Assembly: GCA_900545715.1 (NCBI GenBank)
Contig: URAJ01000040.1
Location: forward strand, 1 to 19,410
Reading direction: 5' to 3'
From: an uncultured Opitutales bacterium
GTDB taxonomy: Bacteria > Verrucomicrobiota > Verrucomicrobiia > Opitutales > Intestinicryptomonadaceae
DNA length: 19,410 nucleotides
Numbering within the stretch: the stretch's first letter is position 1; each line of letters begins with the position of its first letter. The notes under the pieces are model-generated. The model was not told where the DNA came from and ran no database searches. It worked only from the letters and a program-made list of their open reading frames with translations. The translations under genes and the position numbers were made by a program. This document shows positions 15,618 to 19,410 of the stretch, piece after piece.

Positions 15618-16679
15618 ATGGCGCGCAAAATGGCATTGGCGCCCTCTGGGGCGTATTTCGTTAAAAAATTGGACGCGGTCGGCGGAATTTCAGATTCAGA
15701 CCTCGTGTCGATGGCGTTTGCGGAAATTTCGGCAAGCGCGCCGGTGTCGCCCGATAGGCTTAGATGCGGCGCTATGAGAGCCCCTGACGGAAGCGCAACC
15801 GCTTTCGGGGCAATCGAGTCCTCGGCCTTAGCCGGTTTGGACGAAGAGACGATTGCTACTGCCGATATTGTAATGCCATCGTTTTGCGCTTTCCTTTCCT
15901 CCAAGCTTGGCGACGGCGAATATTTCTTTTCAAGCGGGGGTTCAATATGCGCAGTGAAACTCCAGTCTTGCGCGGCGGCCGATTTCGCCGCGGTAGAATC
16001 GCCGCAGAATCCCGAGGAAGCAAAAAAAGCCCTCTCTAAATTGCTTGGATTTTCCGGAAATCCCAAGTGCGTGGAACTTGAAACGTTTGAGGTAAACGGC
16101 AAAAACGTAAAGTTTAACGCAAAAATCGACGACGGCAGCGGTTTCAAGAATATTTCTTGGAGCGCCCCGTTTTCCGCATTCACAACTTGCGATATCCGCG
16201 GGGCGAACTTCCTAAAAAATGTAAAAAAAGCTCAGAGAAAACGGCAGCTCGCAATATTGGGAGCCGCCCTTGTGCCAATCGTCTTTGCGGGACTTTTTGC
16301 GTATCAGATAAATGTAATAATTAAGGCGAACGAAGTCGCAAACATGGAGGAGGAACTCGTAATAATCGAGCCGGAGGCCAAAGCCATTGAGGCGAGAGTC
16401 GAAAGGGTTGCGTCGTTCGCAAATATGACAAAATTAAAGCCAACCCCGCTCGAATTGCTCGCAAAAATAAATTCCGCAAGGCCGGACGGCATTACAATAA
16501 CTTCCTTCGCGAGAAAAGGCGACTCCTTTGAGCTTGCAGGAACTGCCAACGATCTCTCAAAAATTAACGAATTTGTATCCAAACTAAAAACAATCCCGCT
16601 TTTCGCGAATGTTGTGTCTAAGAGCGATTCCTCGAAAACGGCGTCTAAGTTTTCGATATCCGGAGCCGTCAAAAAATGA
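15618..16679 (+). CDS. GspL/PilN-like inner-membrane secretion or pilus platform protein
   Basis: The product is 353 residues from the ATG at 15618; a GTG one codon earlier (15615) is also possible. Residues ~1-205 are a cytoplasmic-looking domain resembling the degenerate actin-like fold of GspL/PilM. A basic stretch (KKAQRKR) precedes one membrane helix at ~210-231, then a helical linker likely to be coiled coil (NMEEELVIIEPEAKAIEARVERV), then a PilN/GspL periplasmic domain: TPLELLAKINSARPDGITI, followed by FELAGTANDLSKINEFV. This order equals GspL, or PilM fused to PilN. The next gene overlaps it by four bases (ATGA) and looks like GspM/PilO, which supports the call. No other secretion genes are nearby. 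The function is inferred from architecture; sequence identity appears low. Confidence 0.68.
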   Translation: MARKMALAPSGAYFVKKLDAVGGISDSDLVSMAFAEISASAPVSPDRLRCGAMRAPDGSATAFGAIESSALAGLDEETIATADIVMPSFCAFLSSKLGDGEYFFSSGGSICAVKLQSCAAADFAAVESPQNPEEAKKALSKLLGFSGNPKCVELETFEVNGKNVKFNAKIDDGSGFKNISWSAPFSAFTTCDIRGANFLKNVKKAQRKRQLAILGAALVPIVFAGLFAYQINVIIKANEVANMEEELVIIEPEAKAIEARVERVASFANMTKLKPTPLELLAKINSARPDGITITSFARKGDSFELAGTANDLSKINEFVSKLKTIPLFANVVSKSDSSKTASKFSISGAVKK

Positions 16680-17206
16680 AGCCTGCTGAAAAAATAAAGA
16701 GTTTTTGGGCGTCGCGCAAACCGAGGGAAAGAGTGATGCTTGTGTGCTGTACGGTAATTGTTGCCGCTTTGTGGTTTACTCTGCTCTCAAATAAGAATTC
16801 CGATTGCCAAACCAAGCTCCTCGAACTAACCCGCCGCGCGGCAACGGCAAAAGCTGCAATCGCGGGCTTGCCGGGCGTCGAAGCCGCCGAGGCGGAATTG
16901 TCAAAATCTTTCGATCCTTCAAAAACTCTGTCAGACGATAAGTTCCAGGCTGAAATCGACCGTTGCGCCCGCGCCGCGGGAGTTGAGTACAAGCTATCGT
17001 CCGTGACCTCATCGAGCATGGGGAAGTTCAAAATATATAAGACTGTAATGAATATTTCCAAGACAACCGATTTGTCTTCGATAATGAAATTTGAATCGGA
17101 GCTAAAAGCGTTGAGGCCATACATATCGGTTGCAGAGGCGTCTTTCGCGGGCGACGGGAAGGGCGCCGTTTCCGCACAGTACACGATAACCTCTTTTAGC
17201 TTATAA
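16676..17206 (+). CDS. GspM/PilO-like inner-membrane protein
   Basis: The 176-residue protein has a short basic cytoplasmic N-terminus with KPRERVML (15-22), the pattern seen just before the membrane helix of GspM proteins. A single helix at ~20-37 follows, then a helical segment (LLELTRRAATAKAAI) and a ferredoxin-like periplasmic domain ending QYTITSFSL. GspM and PilO pair with GspL and PilN in the inner-membrane platform that recruits the assembly ATPase. The ATG overlaps the stop of the preceding gene as ATGA, which signals translational coupling and a stoichiometric partner. A weak hairpin (GCAATT at 17221-17226 with AATTGC at 17231-17236) follows the stop codon and may terminate the transcript. 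Confidence 0.66.
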   Translation: MKPAEKIKSFWASRKPRERVMLVCCTVIVAALWFTLLSNKNSDCQTKLLELTRRAATAKAAIAGLPGVEAAEAELSKSFDPSKTLSDDKFQAEIDRCARAAGVEYKLSSVTSSSMGKFKIYKTVMNISKTTDLSSIMKFESELKALRPYISVAEASFAGDGKGAVSAQYTITSFSL

Positions 17207-17406
17207 TAAAGCCCGCTTTTGCAATTTTCTAATTGCTTTATAGTGTAGCTAATAACTCTCAACCGCGCGGAAGAAGCGGATATTTTTTTCTTATAGAGTA
17301 TATTGTATATCGTGCGCCAGTAAATGTATGCGTGGTTCTTCCTTATGCTTTTGATAAGCTTTGTATGTTTTCTGTTTTCGCAATTTTTTTTATTTTTATG
17401 AATTGT

Positions 17407-17434
17407 TTGACAAATGCTTGAATAAATATATCCA
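17407..17434 (+). promoter_or_regulatory. Possible promoter of the second PEP-CTERM gene
   Basis: A perfect TTGACA lies at 17407-17412. The -10 element is not clear: TATCCA at 17429-17434 has 16-base spacing and TATATC at 17427-17432 has 14. The site is close to the ATG at 17448, in a strongly A/T-rich leader without a Shine-Dalgarno sequence. Confidence 0.38.
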
Positions 17435-17447
17435 ATAATAAAAAATT

Positions 17448-19079
17448 ATGAAAAATTCGGCGGTTATTATTTCTTCTGTATTATTTACGTTGACGGCGAT
17501 ATTTGCAAATGCCGCAGATAATACATATTATATGTGGAAGGGCGCGGAAAGAGCATGGGGCGAAGCCGACCCGCTACAAGCGTCGTCTTGGAGCTCGTCG
17601 AACACAGGGTATGTAGCCCTCCCTGAAGACGCAAACGTAAATTCTTCCGATGTTAACTGGGTCTTTGACTATGGCGCATATTTGCCGGTTTCGGGAAGAA
17701 ATGACAACATTTATTATAGAATTAAATCGTCAAATCTAAATTTGAATTCTATATTGGTAGTAAACCACAATGCCACTGAAACTGCCTATTACAGCACTGA
17801 TGGCGTATATCATCCTACCGGAGGCAGTACAGCCATAAAGTTAACTTCAAATACCTCTAATTCCGTTTGGAAGATCGGAACATTTACCTATACGGGCGCC
17901 AATGGATCTTACGATAGGGGAGTTGCTTTGGGATCGTCGGTAAACGATGCATGCCAAGCCGATATAGTAGTTGGAGAGATGAATATCGGGCAAATCGGGA
18001 ATGTTACGCAACTTAATGTAGGCTCCGATGCTGCGGGTACTTGCTATGCAACAATAGATGAAAATAACGTAAAAAAAGGCGATGCCGTTTCATTGTCCGA
18101 TTCAGGCGGGCCAAAATCTTTGACCATCACGGGCGACTTTAATATTTACGGCAACTCTGCTATTTATATGAATGTCTGGGATAATTCCAAGGACGCCCTG
18201 CATTCCGAAGAAAATCCCGACATATCGATAGGCGGCGTAGTAAGAATGGTTAGCGGCTCGGGTGCTTCGCCGGTATGGCATGTTATTAGTAGAAGCGCAA
18301 CCGTTACATGGGGCACTGGAGACCCTGCGCCAAGCGCTACCGACTCTTATGTAAAACTCGGAGGGCTCGAAGGAAACGGAAAGCTGACCAATAATTCAAG
18401 GACTCTCGAGGCAAGCACTCTTAAGCTTATATTTACAAATCAGACAGACTGCGAGTTCACCGGAGAATTCAACGATGGGCAGTCTGATACGGTTAAAACA
18501 ATAATGAGCGTGAAAATGGCAGGTGCCGACGGGAAAAAACAAATAATCCATGCGGACTCAAAATTTACTGGAACAGTGGAAGTCGAAAGCGGAACTCTCA
18601 TAATTAAAAGCACTCAGACTCTCGGTAAACTTACTATGACTGGAGGAGCTTTCGGGGGCATAGATGGCGGAGTTTCCGTTTCAGGCGCCGAATGGTTTGC
18701 GGGCGATTTTATCTTTTATAATAAGGATACGCTTGGTAGCGGCGATCTCGATATGATAAGAATCAACGGTGCTTTTATAAAATCCGGCGATGGGAAAATC
18801 GGCGTAGATTTTGACGGCTTTGACCCGACTACTTTTATCGAAGACGGTACTGTGCTCGACCTCATATCGGCTTCGGAAATGGAACGCAAGGGCTTCTCTG
18901 CCGACGCAAATGACGATTTTTACGCCAAAAACCTCACAAACGGTTTTGCAAACTTTGAATGGAATGGCGACTTCCTTACAGTATCGTTCTCAAATGTTCC
19001 GGAACCGGCAACGGTTGCCGCGATACTGGGCGGTTTGGCGCTTGCGGCCGCAGCTCTCCGCAGGCGCAAAAGCCGGTAG
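17448..19079 (+). CDS. Secreted PEP-CTERM sorting domain protein, paralogue of the one at 2838
   Basis: The 543-residue product has a Sec signal peptide with likely cleavage after ANA (residue ~22). The body is Gly/Asn/Ser/Thr-rich, with repeated short beta-strand patterns and stretches like VEVESGTLIIKSTQTLGKL that resemble autotransporter-associated strand repeats. From residue 517 the C-terminus is a standard PEP-CTERM signal: VPEP, a hydrophobic helix rich in Ala and Leu, then RRRKSR. Residues ~420-516 align with residues ~312-402 of the 2838-4118 protein (shared GDGxIxxDFDGxD, LIS, DANxDF, LT and NVPEP positions). It is expected to be exported and processed by an exosortase. The role is unknown. 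It is transcribed alone between the promoter-like site at 17407 and the terminator at 19126. Confidence 0.87.
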   Translation: MKNSAVIISSVLFTLTAIFANAADNTYYMWKGAERAWGEADPLQASSWSSSNTGYVALPEDANVNSSDVNWVFDYGAYLPVSGRNDNIYYRIKSSNLNLNSILVVNHNATETAYYSTDGVYHPTGGSTAIKLTSNTSNSVWKIGTFTYTGANGSYDRGVALGSSVNDACQADIVVGEMNIGQIGNVTQLNVGSDAAGTCYATIDENNVKKGDAVSLSDSGGPKSLTITGDFNIYGNSAIYMNVWDNSKDALHSEENPDISIGGVVRMVSGSGASPVWHVISRSATVTWGTGDPAPSATDSYVKLGGLEGNGKLTNNSRTLEASTLKLIFTNQTDCEFTGEFNDGQSDTVKTIMSVKMAGADGKKQIIHADSKFTGTVEVESGTLIIKSTQTLGKLTMTGGAFGGIDGGVSVSGAEWFAGDFIFYNKDTLGSGDLDMIRINGAFIKSGDGKIGVDFDGFDPTTFIEDGTVLDLISASEMERKGFSADANDDFYAKNLTNGFANFEWNGDFLTVSFSNVPEPATVAAILGGLALAAAALRRRKSR

Positions 19080-19125
19080 AATTAGCTGGCGCGGATGCGG
19101 TTTTGCAACATTTAATTTCAAAGAC

Positions 19126-19154
19126 AAAAACGGATGAGAAATCCGTTTTTTTTT
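19126..19154 (+). terminator. Rho-independent terminator after the second PEP-CTERM gene
   Basis: AAAAACGGAT (19126-19135) and ATCCGTTTTT (19141-19150) form a perfect 10-bp stem with a five-base loop, followed by a T tract to 19154. Confidence 0.9.
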
Positions 19155-19219
19155 GTCTATTTTGACTTTTTGCGAATTCTGAGAGAGCGCTCATTTATTG
19201 CTGACATATTCTTTATCTA

Positions 19220-19246
19220 TTGACAATTGTTGTATAAATTTATAAC
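19220..19246 (+). promoter_or_regulatory. Possible promoter upstream of the short secreted ORF
   Basis: TTGACA (19220-19225) and TATAAC (19241-19246) are 15 bases apart, 38 bases before the ATG at 19284. It matches the arrangement before the two PEP-CTERM genes in using a near-consensus -35 box and an A/T-rich leader. Confidence 0.4.
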
Positions 19247-19283
19247 AAACAAAAATGTAATTCCAATCGAGGACAACTGAGCC

Positions 19284-19382
19284 ATGAAAAATTTATTCTA
19301 CTTTATTTTACCCTTAATCGCGGTGGCCGCCTATGCCGACGATTATTATTTTGTAGGGTCAACACCAAAGGTTGTGGAATAG
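19284..19382 (+). pseudogene. Truncated start of a third secreted PEP-CTERM-like gene, or a very short secreted peptide
   Basis: The ATG is preceded by a GAGGA box ten bases upstream. It encodes 32 residues: a clear Sec signal peptide (MKNLFYFILPLIAVAAYA), then DDYYFVGSTPKVVE, ending at TAG (19380-19382). The beginning resembles the mature start of the 17448 protein (signal ending in A, then an acidic and Tyr-rich stretch ADNTYYMWKG). Simple frameshifts do not rescue it within the window: the other two forward frames stop at 19385-19387 and 19393-19395. Either it is a decayed paralogue whose remainder lies beyond the window, or a real tiny secreted peptide, or an assembly error. Only 28 bases remain after the stop. 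Confidence 0.42.
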
Positions 19383-19410
19383 GTTGATTTTTTAGATTTG
19401 TCTTTCATAG

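Noticed and set aside
15515..16183. 222-codon minus-strand frame opposite the GspL-like gene
   Set aside because: It opposes a plus-strand gene with a clear membrane and PilN-like architecture and a coupled partner; the reverse product shows no domain.

Overview
The window looks chromosomal and comes from a Gram-negative bacterium, most likely a Verrucomicrobiota member of the Opitutales type (inference). The support is a standard rpoA-rplQ ribosomal tail, two secreted proteins ending in PEP-CTERM sorting signals, a Tat-targeted FAD oxidoreductase and a secreted beta-helix protein of the glycan-degrader kind, GspL/GspM-like genes that imply a double membrane, and start codons mostly preceded by A/T-rich leaders rather than strong Shine-Dalgarno sites. 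I see no rRNA, tRNA, CRISPR array, transposase or phage gene.

Layout. Positions 1-2611 (+) are housekeeping: the 3' end of rpoA, rplQ with a Lys/Ala-rich tail, a strong terminator, a small membrane zinc-ribbon protein, and guaA followed by a second strong terminator. Positions 2784-4179 (+) hold a single PEP-CTERM protein gene with its own promoter and terminator. Positions 4180-4651 form a convergent spacer with no gene I can support. Positions 4652-13474 (-) are one long run of seven co-oriented genes, read from 13474 downward: queC, a DTW/Tsr3-like gene overlapping it by one base, a Tat-exported FAD oxidoreductase, a free-standing ArnA-type UDP-glucuronate decarboxylase, an ArnD-type deformylase, a secreted Sel1-repeat protein and a secreted parallel beta-helix protein. 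Positions 13662-15483 (+) carry a Na/Pi cotransporter with a PhoU-like tail and its terminator. Positions 15618-17206 (+) carry an overlapping GspL/PilN-like and GspM/PilO-like pair. Positions 17407-19154 (+) carry a second PEP-CTERM protein, paralogous to the first in its C-terminal region. At 19284 a third gene of similar design starts, but all three forward frames are closed by stops before the window ends.

How the parts fit. The minus-strand run combines tRNA modification (queC plus the DTW protein) with envelope sugar chemistry (ArnA-C plus ArnD, the two enzymes at either end of the UDP-L-Ara4N donor route) and secreted proteins probably acting on glycans. The Arn set is incomplete: ArnB, the formyltransferase, ArnC and ArnT are not here. 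The PEP-CTERM proteins should be exported by Sec and processed by an exosortase encoded elsewhere. The GspL/GspM-like pair would form an inner-membrane platform of a type II secretion or type IV pilus-like machine whose other parts are also elsewhere. The most interesting points are the split Arn pathway, the shared pre-anchor domain of the PEP-CTERM paralogues with the broken third copy, and the orphan GspL/M pair.
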